The notes under the pieces were generated by a model, which saw only the letters and a program-made list of their open reading frames with translations, made no database searches and had not been told where the DNA came from. DNA of 7,426 nt, taken from assembly GCA_026197195.1 (NCBI GenBank), contig JAPHUG010000181.1, positions 1 through 7,426 on the forward strand, read 5' to 3'. The number at the start of each line of letters is the position of its first letter. Positions within the stretch are counted from its first letter, which is position 1. Below are positions 1-7,426 of this stretch, piece by piece. The stretch is from Sedimenticola sp. (GTDB taxonomy: Bacteria; Pseudomonadota; Gammaproteobacteria; Chromatiales; Chromatiaceae). The translations under genes and the position numbers were made by a program.

Positions 1-1
1 C

Positions 2-391
2 ATCCTGACGCTTTACCTGCAACTGCCACACGGCCCACAAACCATCGCCACCGCACTGGGTGGTACCGGTGTGATCTTCCTTAGCCTGTCCGGGTACGCC
101 CTGACCAGCAAGCGTGATTTCAGCTTCATGGGTGGTTTCGTCTTTGCCGGTATGATGGTGATGATGGTCGCTATTATCGCCAACATCTTCCTGCAGTTGC
201 CGTTCCTCTCTCTGGCTATCTCTGCAGGCGTTATGCTGCTGATGAGCGCCTATATCCTGTTCCAGACCAGCCAGATGATGAACGGTGGTGAAACCAACTA
301 CATCTTCGCAACCTATAGCCTCTACATGGCGATCTTCAACATCTTCATTTCACTGTTGCAGATCCTGGGTGTGTTTGGCGGAGACGACTAA
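2..391 (+). CDS. yccA: YccA-type Bax inhibitor-1 family inner-membrane protein, C-terminal part
   Basis: The 5' end lies outside the window; 129 codons and a TAA stop are present. The protein is almost entirely hydrophobic and resembles the C-terminal part of E. coli YccA, a seven-helix inner-membrane protein that modulates the FtsH protease. Visible family features are ALGGTG, a SKRDFSFMGG loop, the ANIFLQLP segment, and the C-terminal signature GGETNYIFATYSLY followed by NIFISLLQILG. It ends in a short acidic tail, GGDD. About four or five membrane helices are visible, so roughly the first 90 residues should be missing compared with E. coli YccA (about 219 residues). A strong terminator follows 29 nt after the stop. 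The family assignment is firm. The FtsH link is inferred from the E. coli relative. Confidence 0.93.
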   Translation: MLTLYLQLPHGPQTIATALGGTGVIFLSLSGYALTSKRDFSFMGGFVFAGMMVMMVAIIANIFLQLPFLSLAISAGVMLLMSAYILFQTSQMMNGGETNYIFATYSLYMAIFNIFISLLQILGVFGGDD

Positions 392-420
392 TCTGCTGAT
401 CTGATTTATCGTTAATCTTA

Positions 421-446
421 AACCCCGGCCTATCGCCGGGGTTTTT
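421..446 (+). terminator. Rho-independent terminator after yccA
   Basis: A 9-bp perfect stem (AACCCCGGC paired with GCCGGGGTT) encloses the five-base loop CTATC and runs into five T residues. It lies 29 nt after the yccA stop and only 14 nt before the next start codon. Confidence 0.93.
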
Positions 447-460
447 GTTGAGAGGTAACA

Positions 461-646
461 ATGGACAATATTTGGCTTCAGATCGCCATGGCGGTTACCC
501 TGGGTATGATGCTGTTTTTTCTTTTCCCACGGGCGATGCACTGGATGAAGAATGGCCCTAAAGCGGAACAGGGTGACTGGATGGCAGCGGTCATTCCTTT
601 ATTGGCCGTAGTGGGCTTTGTTATCCTGCTGGTGATGATGGTCTGA
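461..646 (+). CDS. Small two-helix membrane protein, function unknown
   Basis: The ORF encodes 61 residues. It starts with ATG, with AGAGG at 451-455 spaced 5 nt from it, and ends in TGA. Two hydrophobic segments are visible, about residues 5-23 and 42-60. The loop between them is polar and rich in basic residues (R24, H27, K30, K34) and contains NGPKAEQGDW. By the positive-inside rule this loop should face the cytoplasm, with both ends in the periplasm. I do not recognise a named family and assign no function. The good ribosome binding site, the clean membrane pattern and the terminators on both sides support a real gene rather than a chance ORF. No promoter is visible in the 14 nt between the upstream terminator and the start. 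Expression may depend on readthrough from yccA or on a promoter before the terminator. Confidence 0.85.
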   Translation: MDNIWLQIAMAVTLGMMLFFLFPRAMHWMKNGPKAEQGDWMAAVIPLLAVVGFVILLVMMV

Positions 647-665
647 TAATCATAAATGCACCAAT

Positions 666-697
666 AAAAAACGCGGCCAGTAACGCCGCGTTTTTTT
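666..697. terminator. Bidirectional rho-independent terminator between converging genes
   Basis: The stem ACGCGGC (671-677) pairs with GCCGCGT (685-691) around a loop of about seven bases. Six A residues precede or begin the stem (666-671) and seven T residues end it (691-697). Read on + it ends the small membrane-protein gene (stop at 646). Read on - it ends serS (stop at 715). The A run becomes the T tract in that direction. Confidence 0.93.
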
Positions 698-714
698 ATC
701 GCCTGGATGTTTGG

Positions 715-1992
<1,278 letters not shown>

Positions 1993-2304
1993 TTATTCAC
2001 CACTATTAACGTAGGCGGGCCAACAGACTACGTGACCCGGTTTTATTAAAGAATCAAGATGTTTCAGTACCGTTGAAACCTTTTCAGCCTCATCGAAAAA
2101 CTCAAGCACAATCGGCAGATCCAGGGACATATCCAGCAAGGTGGAAGAGTGTATTTTGCCTGACTGACCAAAACCGGCTATACCTCGAAAGGCTGTAACG
2201 CCGGCCACCTGCTCCTGATCATGCAGTAACTCAAGAATCTGTTGATATTGATGCTGGCCTTCAGTCAGGTAGATCCGCACCATGGTGACGGGTTTGCTAC
2301 TCAT
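1993..2304 (-). CDS. DUF190 family PII-like protein, partner of the fluoride channel gene
   Basis: This is a 103-residue soluble protein of the DUF190 family, small proteins with a PII-like ferredoxin fold. Recognisable parts are VRIYLTEG (9-16), the core GVTAFRGIAGFG (35-46), and LPIVLEFFDEAEKV (63-76). The biochemical role is not established. DUF190 genes often lie beside crcB/fluC, which suggests a regulatory or ligand-sensing part in fluoride or ion handling; that is inference. The ATG overlaps the fluC stop (ATGA), and GGGAGA at 2310-2315, 5 nt upstream, supports this start. An internal ATG (2281-2283, giving MVRIYLTEG) matches where some relatives begin but has no comparable ribosome site. 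Overlap with fluC and the 3-nt gap to serS indicate co-translation in one transcript. Confidence 0.9.
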   Translation of the reverse strand: MSSKPVTMVRIYLTEGQHQYQQILELLHDQEQVAGVTAFRGIAGFGQSGKIHSSTLLDMSLDLPIVLEFFDEAEKVSTVLKHLDSLIKPGHVVCWPAYVNSGE

Positions 2305-2675
2305 AGCTGTCTCCCAAGAATCAAACCACCCCAGCAGGCAAAAAGACAGGCCGCAACGGACAAGATCATGTTTAATCCAGCCTTGGCATAGTCCGCCTGC
2401 TCGATAAGATTTAACGTTTCAATCGAGAAGGTAGAGAAGGTGGTAAATGCACCCAGGAAACCGATTAGCAGGGCGGCCCGCCACTCTGGGCTGACACTCA
2501 TCCTCTCCAGAAAGAGAATATAGAGCAATCCCATGACAAACGACCCGAGGACATTAACAGCCAGGGTACCATAGGGAAAACCACGCCCCAGCATCGAATA
2601 GACGCCATTAGCGACCCAGAAACGCATCAGCGCACCCAGAGCCCCTCCTGCGGCTATCGTCAAAACCTGAGACAA
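2301..2675 (-). CDS. fluC: Fluoride ion channel FluC (CrcB)
   Basis: This 124-residue inner-membrane protein with four helices belongs to the Fluc/CrcB family. These are dual-topology dimers that let fluoride leave the cell and so protect enolase and pyrophosphatase. Family hallmarks are GGALGALMRF (10-19), GTLAVNVLGS (36-45) with the pore-lining Asn41, and GFLGAFTTFSTFSIE (72-86), which holds the Phe-box residues F80 and F83 and the TTFS segment near the central sodium site. The start must be a non-ATG codon: an in-frame TAA lies two codons upstream of TTG (2673-2675). GGGAG at 2684-2688, 8 nt before that TTG, is a good ribosome site. The gene follows rarA after 91 nt and overlaps the DUF190 gene by 4 bp. 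I saw no fluoride riboswitch in front of it. Confidence 0.95.
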   Translation of the reverse strand: MSQVLTIAAGGALGALMRFWVANGVYSMLGRGFPYGTLAVNVLGSFVMGLLYILFLERMSVSPEWRAALLIGFLGAFTTFSTFSIETLNLIEQADYAKAGLNMILSVAACLFACWGGLILGRQL

Positions 2676-2683
2676 GATTTACA

Positions 2684-2688
2684 CTCCC
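2684..2688 (-). promoter_or_regulatory. Ribosome binding site fixing the TTG start of fluC
   Basis: GGGAG (read on -) lies 8 nt upstream of TTG at 2673-2675. An in-frame TAA sits between it and the TTG, so no longer reading frame is possible. Confidence 0.75.
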
Positions 2689-2706
2689 GTGTCATGAAAA
2701 AGGGGT

Positions 2707-2733
2707 ATTTTACACACTGAGGGCAGGCGTTAA
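2707..2733 (-). promoter_or_regulatory. Possible promoter for fluC-DUF190-serS
   Basis: The 91-nt gap between rarA and fluC is the only sizeable one in the - strand block, so a secondary promoter for serS would fit here. Read on -, TAAAAT (2707-2712) matches the -10 consensus at five of six bases, and TTAACG (2728-2733) matches the -35 at four of six. The 15-bp spacer is shorter than the ideal 17, so this is only a candidate. Confidence 0.3.
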
Positions 2734-2766
2734 TACTCACCATTGCGGTTAACATTTTCTGCGCTG

Positions 2767-4101
2767 TTACTTTTTACCCCGCGCCTGGCGATCTAACTCC
2801 CGCAACCTTGCCAGCTTCTCACCAATTTTAATCTCCAATCCCCGCTCAACCGGATAGTAATAGCGTGTTTCAGGCATGGTTTCAGGGAAGTAGCGTTCAC
2901 CGGCTGCAAAGGCATCAGGTTCATCATGGGCATAACGGTAGTCATGACCATAACCCAGCTCTTTCATGAGTTTCGTCGGGGCATTACGAAGATGCACAGG
3001 AATCTCATGGGAGGCCGATTGCCGAATGTCAGACATCACGGCTTTGTAGGCCATATAGACGGCATTGCTTTTAGGAGCACAGGCCAGATAAACCACAGCC
3101 TGAGCAATTGCCAGTTCACCCTCGGGACTACCCAGGCGTTCCTGAGTCTCCCAGGCGTTGAGCGCGATAGTCAGGGCCCGCGGATCAGCATTTCCAATAT
3201 CTTCAGAGGCCATACGCACTACCCGTCTGGCCACATAGAGCGGATCACAGCCCCCATCAATCATCCGGGCAAACCAGTAGAGCGCCGCATCGGGCGCCGA
3301 GCCTCGTACTGATTTATGCAGTGCGGAGATCTGGTCATAAAAGGCATCTCCGCCTTTATCAAAGCGCCGCACACTACCCGAGGCCACCTCTTCGACCGAG
3401 GTGCGACTGATCACCTCATCGGTGGTCAGATCAGCCGCAATCTCAAGCAGATTTAAGGCCCGTCGCGCATCACCATCTGCCGCTTCGGCGAGGATACGGC
3501 GCAGTTCCGGGTCCAACGCTAGCTGGCGATGACCCAAGCCACGCTCAGTATCGGTGAGCGCCTGCTCAATAATCAGCTCCAGATCATCGGCATTGAGGCT
3601 TTTAAGGACGTAGGTTCGAGCACGGGAGAGCAGCGCGTTGTTAAGTTCAAACGAGGGATTTTCGGTGGTTGCGCCAATAAACAGTACCGTGCCATCTTCC
3701 ACATGGGGCAGAAAGGCATCTTGCTGGGCTTTATTGAAGCGATGCACCTCATCAATGAACAGGACCGTCTTCTGCCCAGTGCTGCGTTGCGCCTCCCGCG
3801 CCTGCTCCACGGCAGCGCGTATATCTTTAACACCGGAAAGAACCGCAGACAAACTTAGAAACTGGGCGCCTGATCGACGGGCGATCAGGGTCGCCAAGGT
3901 AGTCTTTCCGGTACCAGGCGGCCCCCAGAAGATAACCGAGTGCAGACGATCCGATTCGATGGCCATGCGCAGTGGTTTGCCTTCACCAACAATATGGGCC
4001 TGCCCTAAAAACTGATCGAGGTTTTCTGGACGCATGCGATCAGCCAAGGGGCGGATCTTCTCGGCTACCTCATTTACAAAAAGATCTTCAGTCGGACACA
4101 C
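2767..4101 (-). CDS. rarA: Replication-associated recombination protein A (MgsA/RarA AAA+ ATPase)
   Basis: The protein has 444 residues, close to E. coli RarA (447), which it resembles throughout. RarA is a tetrameric AAA+ ATPase of the clamp-loader type that acts at stalled replication forks and opens duplex ends, with SSB as a partner. Visible motifs are Walker [10 protein letters not shown] (60-68), Walker B LFIDEVH (114-120) with D117 and E118, sensor 1 GATTENPS (143-150), the likely arginine finger in LLSRAR (157-162), and GDARRALN (210-217) in the sensor 2 region. The C-terminal tetramerisation domain carries [28 protein letters not shown] and [13 protein letters not shown]. The start is GTG, 11 nt after the lolA stop; no strong ribosome site is seen, so coupling to lolA translation is likely. 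The first ATG (codon 23, before RPENL) would give a protein about 20 residues shorter than relatives at the N-terminus. Confidence 0.96.
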   Translation of the reverse strand: MCPTEDLFVNEVAEKIRPLADRMRPENLDQFLGQAHIVGEGKPLRMAIESDRLHSVIFWGPPGTGKTTLATLIARRSGAQFLSLSAVLSGVKDIRAAVEQAREAQRSTGQKTVLFIDEVHRFNKAQQDAFLPHVEDGTVLFIGATTENPSFELNNALLSRARTYVLKSLNADDLELIIEQALTDTERGLGHRQLALDPELRRILAEAADGDARRALNLLEIAADLTTDEVISRTSVEEVASGSVRRFDKGGDAFYDQISALHKSVRGSAPDAALYWFARMIDGGCDPLYVARRVVRMASEDIGNADPRALTIALNAWETQERLGSPEGELAIAQAVVYLACAPKSNAVYMAYKAVMSDIRQSASHEIPVHLRNAPTKLMKELGYGHDYRYAHDEPDAFAAGERYFPETMPETRYYYPVERGLEIKIGEKLARLRELDRQARGKK

Positions 4102-4112
4102 AACAGAGGTGC

Positions 4113-4745
4113 CTAGTGTTTGTATAGATCAAAAGCATCAGGGCGTTTAAAAACAAAGAAGTTTCGCTCGAAGGTTGGGTTCTGTTTGATATCGTAGAAT
4201 TGAAAGCGGGTGATCTGACCAAATGCATCGGTCATCTCCATGCGATGCAGCAGGTTATCACTGAAGGCAAGCAGCACCCTGACAAACTGACTCTCTTTAT
4301 CACGTGGGATCAGCTCGACCCAGGCAAAGCCCTGACTCTCACCGATATCAATCACTTCAAAATGCTTCTCTACCGGATCACCCCCTATCAGAAACTGGGC
4401 GGGCGTGCCTTTTAGGGCGGTCTCCTGTGTCTGCACACTGACCTGCTCTAACTCCATATCCAGCAACCAGATCTGTCGACCGTCAGCGATAATCTGCTGA
4501 TCCTCAGGTTCCGTATAATCCCAGCGAAAAAAATCAGGACGCTGCATGGAAAAAAGCCCTTGAGACCGCGCTGCCTGTTGCTGCTGTGGATCTAAAACCG
4601 ATTGTTCAAAACTGGCTTGCAGGCTTTGCAAGTCCGTCAGAAATCGATCCATCTGCTGCAAGCTATTGCTGGCGGCTGCCGTGGTAACGGCAAGCAACAT
4701 CAGGAGAAAAACGCCGAGCTTATAACGACTGTTTTTAACTTTCAC
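4113..4745 (-). CDS. lolA: Outer-membrane lipoprotein carrier protein LolA
   Basis: LolA is the periplasmic chaperone that takes lipoproteins released by LolCDE and hands them to LolB at the outer membrane. The 210-residue product starts with a Sec signal peptide: basic n-region (K2, K4, R7, K9), hydrophobic core [10 protein letters not shown], and an AAAS cleavage area near residues 24-26. The mature part shows the family pattern: [32 protein letters not shown], then [18 protein letters not shown]. Divergence from E. coli LolA is high but the order of elements holds. I chose GTG at 4743-4745 because it follows the ftsK stop after one base (TAATGTG) and places the signal peptide right at the N-terminus. 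A longer frame reaching 4883 only reads into ftsK and would bury the signal peptide. The ribosome site is weak (AGAGA), so translation is probably coupled to ftsK. Confidence 0.93.
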   Translation of the reverse strand: MKVKNSRYKLGVFLLMLLAVTTAAASNSLQQMDRFLTDLQSLQASFEQSVLDPQQQQAARSQGLFSMQRPDFFRWDYTEPEDQQIIADGRQIWLLDMELEQVSVQTQETALKGTPAQFLIGGDPVEKHFEVIDIGESQGFAWVELIPRDKESQFVRVLLAFSDNLLHRMEMTDAFGQITRFQFYDIKQNPTFERNFFVFKRPDAFDLYKH

Positions 4746-4746
4746 A

Positions 4747-7059
4747 TTACATCTCTGGTGGAGGTGGAGCCAGCACTTCACGGTTACCGTTTGACTGGGC
4801 GGGTGAAACAATGCCGGTACGTTCCATCTCTTCAACAAGTCTGGCCGCCCGGTTATAACCGATCTTAAGCCGGCGCTGCACACCGGATATAGAGGCCCGT
4901 CGTGTCTCTGTCACGATTTGCACTGCTTCATCATAGAGCGGATCAACATCTTCCGTATCCCCACTCTCACCAGAGAGACCCGGAATCATCTCCGTTGGTT
5001 CCCTGAGAATCTCTTCTACGTAGTTTGGCTCACCGGTCTTCTTTAGATGATCAACCACCCGATGCACTTCGTTATCATCAACAAAAGCTCCGTGCATACG
5101 CTGGGTAATGCTTCCTCCAGGCTGCAGGAAGAGCATATCTCCATGCCCCAGCAGATGCTCGGCCCCCATCTGGTCGAGGATGGTTCGTGAATCAATACGA
5201 GAAGAGACCTGGAAGGCGATGCGGGTCGGTATATTGGCCTTGATCAGCCCTGTAATGACATCAACCGATGGTCGCTGTGTAGCCAGCAAGAGATGAATAC
5301 CGGATGCCCTCGCCTTCTGAGCCAGTCGGGCAATAAGCTCTTCCACCTTCTTGCCGACCACCATCATCATGTCCGCCAACTCATCAATAATGACGACGAT
5401 ATAGGGCAATCGGGTGAGATTGGGGACCTCTTGCGCCTCAAACAGCGGGTCGGGCTGGAAGAGTGGATCCTTGATCGGTTCACCCCGCTTCTCAGCATCA
5501 GCAACTTTTTTGTTAAAACCGGCAATGTTGCGTACACCCAGGGAAGCCATCAGTCGATAGCGTCGTTCCATCTCCCCAACACACCACCGCAACGCATTGG
5601 CCGCCTCTTTCATGTCGGTCACAACGGGGGTCAGCAGATGTGGAATACCTTCATAGACCGACAGCTCCAACATCTTGGGATCAACCATAATCAGCCGGAC
5701 ATCTTCCGGTGATGCCTTGTAGAGCAGACTCAGAATCATGGCATTGATAGCAACCGACTTACCGGAGCCCGTGGTACCGGCAATCAGGGCATGAGGCATC
5801 TTGCCCAGATCAGCGACCGCAGGATTGCCAGCAATATCCTTACCGAGCGCCAGTGTCAGTCGAGACTTGGCCGAGTCATAGGCCTCTGACTTCAATACCT
5901 CGCTGAGGTAAACCATTTCTCGATGTTCGTTGGGTATCTCCAGGCCGATCACCGTTTTGCCAGGGATCACTTCCACCACCCGCACACTGGTCGTCGACAG
6001 CGCACGAGCCAGATCCTTGGATAGGTTGGTGATTTTACTCGCCTTGGTACCGGGTGCGAGCTGCAGTTCAAACAGGGTGATGACCGGCCCCGGATGCACA
6101 GCGACCACATCCACTTCAATACCAAAATCTTTCAGTTTCAGCTCAACCAGTTGAGACATGGCGGCCAACGCTTCCTTGGAATAGCCCAGGCCACTCTGTT
6201 TGGCTTCATCCAACAGCCCCAGAGGGGGCAAGCTACCCGCTGCCGGAGTATCAAAGAGTTGGACCTGTTTCTCTTTTTCTACCCGCTCACTGGTCTTGAC
6301 CTGACGGATGGTGGGTTCAATCTTAGGCGGCGTGCGTGTCTCCAGGCGCTTCTTTTCAACCTTGAAGGTTTCACTGCGTTTTTTCTTTATCTCTTTTGCC
6401 TTACGCGATTCGTCCAGACGCCCACGGATAGAGCCCAGGTAGCGAAGAGCCTTGAGCACCAAGCCACCCACGCCATCCATCACTCGAAACCAGGAGATGC
6501 CGGTAAACAAGGTGAAGCCAGAGAGCATCAAGGCCAGCAATAACAGACTACCCCCGGCAAAGCTGAACACACTGACCAGCAATGCCTGAAAATAGCTACC
6601 TAATATGCCCCCTGAACCGCTGGGAAGAAAAGTGGCAATATGCGAGAGATGCAGGGCTGCCAAGCTACTACCTGCAATTAGCGTGATCAGAAAACCGGCC
6701 CAACGCAGTGTCACCATCGGGACATTGAGTGTGTTATCAGGATTACGTTCCTTCAGTATCAGCCAGCCGCTCCACCCCACCATCAGAGGGAAGAGATAAC
6801 CCCAAAGGCCAAACAGATTGAGCAGCACGTCTGCCAACCAGGCGCCTACCAGTCCACCGGCATTCTCTGCGAACTCTCTGGGTCCCGCATAGGACCAGCC
6901 CGGATCATTGGGTGCGTAGGTTACCAGGGCGAGTAAAAGGTAAGCCGATATCGCCACCAGAAGGACCAAGGCACCCTCGCGCAGGCGCTGTCCTGCAACC
7001 GATCCCGGGCTATTCTGCAACTGTTCTGTTTGACTGGCCTGCGCCACCGTAACCACCAA
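4747..7059 (-). CDS. ftsK: DNA translocase FtsK
   Basis: FtsK sits at the division septum and pumps DNA so that the terminus regions segregate and XerCD can resolve dimers at dif. The 770-residue protein has an N-terminal membrane domain with about four helices (roughly 29-47, 77-101, 115-137, 157-186). A short, highly charged linker follows (about 205-280, rich in K, R and E). The RecA-like motor has Walker A GTTGSGKS (428-435) and Walker B VVIIDE (555-560, D559, E560), plus [15 protein letters not shown] (589-603). The C-terminal gamma winged helix, which reads KOPS in relatives, spans about 705-765 ([23 protein letters not shown]). The linker is far shorter than in E. coli (1329 residues total) but normal for most bacteria. 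The chosen start is TTG (7057-7059), with no ribosome site. GTG at codon 5 (7045-7047), with GGTGG 5 nt upstream, is a real alternative giving 766 residues. lolA follows after one base. Confidence 0.97.
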   Translation of the reverse strand: MVVTVAQASQTEQLQNSPGSVAGQRLREGALVLLVAISAYLLLALVTYAPNDPGWSYAGPREFAENAGGLVGAWLADVLLNLFGLWGYLFPLMVGWSGWLILKERNPDNTLNVPMVTLRWAGFLITLIAGSSLAALHLSHIATFLPSGSGGILGSYFQALLVSVFSFAGGSLLLLALMLSGFTLFTGISWFRVMDGVGGLVLKALRYLGSIRGRLDESRKAKEIKKKRSETFKVEKKRLETRTPPKIEPTIRQVKTSERVEKEKQVQLFDTPAAGSLPPLGLLDEAKQSGLGYSKEALAAMSQLVELKLKDFGIEVDVVAVHPGPVITLFELQLAPGTKASKITNLSKDLARALSTTSVRVVEVIPGKTVIGLEIPNEHREMVYLSEVLKSEAYDSAKSRLTLALGKDIAGNPAVADLGKMPHALIAGTTGSGKSVAINAMILSLLYKASPEDVRLIMVDPKMLELSVYEGIPHLLTPVVTDMKEAANALRWCVGEMERRYRLMASLGVRNIAGFNKKVADAEKRGEPIKDPLFQPDPLFEAQEVPNLTRLPYIVVIIDELADMMMVVGKKVEELIARLAQKARASGIHLLLATQRPSVDVITGLIKANIPTRIAFQVSSRIDSRTILDQMGAEHLLGHGDMLFLQPGGSITQRMHGAFVDDNEVHRVVDHLKKTGEPNYVEEILREPTEMIPGLSGESGDTEDVDPLYDEAVQIVTETRRASISGVQRRLKIGYNRAARLVEEMERTGIVSPAQSNGNREVLAPPPPEM

Positions 7060-7077
7060 GTAAAAAATAGATTTTAA

Positions 7078-7107
7078 ATTATATAGTTAGACGATCTATT
7101 TAGTCTA
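7078..7107 (-). promoter_or_regulatory. Predicted sigma70-type promoter of the ftsK operon
   Basis: Read on -, TAGACT (7102-7107, four of six matches to TTGACA) is followed after 18 bp by a perfect TATAAT (7078-7083). The surroundings are AT-rich. Transcription should begin near 7070-7072, leaving a leader of only about 12 nt before the TTG of ftsK. Confidence 0.65.
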
Positions 7108-7108
7108 A
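7087..7108. repeat. Inverted repeat over the ftsK promoter, possible operator
   Basis: TTAGAC (7087-7092) and GTCTAA (7103-7108) are perfect inverted half-sites separated by 10 bp, so their centres are 16 bp apart. The dyad covers the predicted -35 and most of the spacer of the ftsK promoter. The size suits a dimeric helix-turn-helix repressor. I do not recognise the half-site as that of a named regulator. With 6-bp arms in AT-rich DNA, chance cannot be excluded. Confidence 0.35.
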
Positions 7109-7239
7109 TTTCATAGCAAATAAAGGAGACATGCCCATTTACCACCGCTTCAGCCAATAGTGAACAGATGTATGAAAAGAGTCTTTACGCTCCATCACGC
7201 TTTCCGTACCATCGTCACCCAAATTCCCCTTGGATCACG

Positions 7240-7270
7240 CCCCACCCGGGATCACACTGGGTAAGTGGGG
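7240..7270 (+). other. GC-rich hairpin in the trxB leader region
   Basis: CCCCAC (7240-7245) can pair with GTGGGG (7265-7270), and inside it ACCC (7244-7247) can alternatively pair with GGGT (7259-7262). There is no T tract, so it is not a standard terminator. It ends 25 nt before the trxB ribosome site. The rest of the intergenic region (7109-7309) shows no confident trxB promoter. Confidence 0.25.
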
Positions 7271-7303
7271 GTGTTCTGGTCTACAAGGATTTTGCAGGAG
7301 TAA

Positions 7304-7426
<123 letters not shown>

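Noticed and set aside
392..420. Promoter for the small membrane-protein gene between the yccA stop and the terminator
   Set aside because: TAATCT at 413-418 could pass as a -10, but no -35 stands at a suitable distance and the start site would fall inside the terminator hairpin.
2676..2766. Fluoride riboswitch in front of fluC
   Set aside because: This would be the expected place, but read on - I could not match the conserved GGxGATGG-type start, the AACCGC element in context, or the downstream pseudoknot partner. A covariance search with the fluoride riboswitch model would settle it.
2926..3312. A 128-codon + strand ORF opposite rarA
   Set aside because: It is antisense to a well-conserved gene, with no ribosome site or recognisable domain. 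It is a shadow of rarA codon usage.
4113..4883. A longer LolA of 256 residues
   Set aside because: The extra N-terminal part reads through the end of ftsK in another frame and puts the signal peptide inside the protein. The GTG right after the ftsK stop gives a normal LolA.
5293..6543. Two + strand ORFs (139 and 149 codons) opposite ftsK
   Set aside because: Both lie wholly within ftsK on the other strand, and their products look like translated antisense (rich in H, Q, R) without family features.

Overview
The window is an ordinary stretch of chromosome from a gammaproteobacterium. The gene order ftsK-lolA-rarA-fluC(crcB)-serS, with trxB divergent next to ftsK, is a layout I know from this class, for example from Pseudomonas. 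Each encoded protein resembles its E. coli or pseudomonad counterpart along its whole length. GC content is moderate by eye. The sequence alone does not fix the genus.

Left end (1-697, + strand): the last 129 codons of a YccA-type Bax-inhibitor-1 membrane protein, a rho-independent terminator, and a 61-residue two-helix membrane protein of unknown function. The + strand block meets the large - strand block head-on at 647-714. A single hairpin there, flanked by A and T runs, can terminate transcription from both sides.

Centre (715-7059, - strand): reading in the transcribed direction, ftsK, lolA and rarA are packed with gaps of 1 and 11 nt. A 91-nt gap follows, then fluC, a DUF190 gene and serS, joined by a 4-bp overlap and a 3-nt gap. 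The block combines chromosome segregation and division (FtsK), lipoprotein transport to the outer membrane (LolA), replication-fork maintenance (RarA), fluoride export (FluC with its common partner DUF190) and seryl-tRNA charging (SerS). The mix is a conserved housekeeping neighbourhood rather than one pathway. Four of these six genes appear to use GTG or TTG start codons.

Right end (7060-7426): a 250-bp divergent intergenic region, then the first 39 codons of thioredoxin reductase (trxB, + strand). The region holds a good sigma70-type promoter for ftsK, with a perfect TATAAT. A 6-bp inverted repeat lies across its -35 and spacer, which suggests an operator.

I found no mobile element, CRISPR array, RNA gene or clearly new system. 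The points most worth a second look are the near-leaderless ftsK start with its overlapping dyad, the uncharacterised 61-residue membrane protein, and the FluC-DUF190 pair inside the serS transcript.
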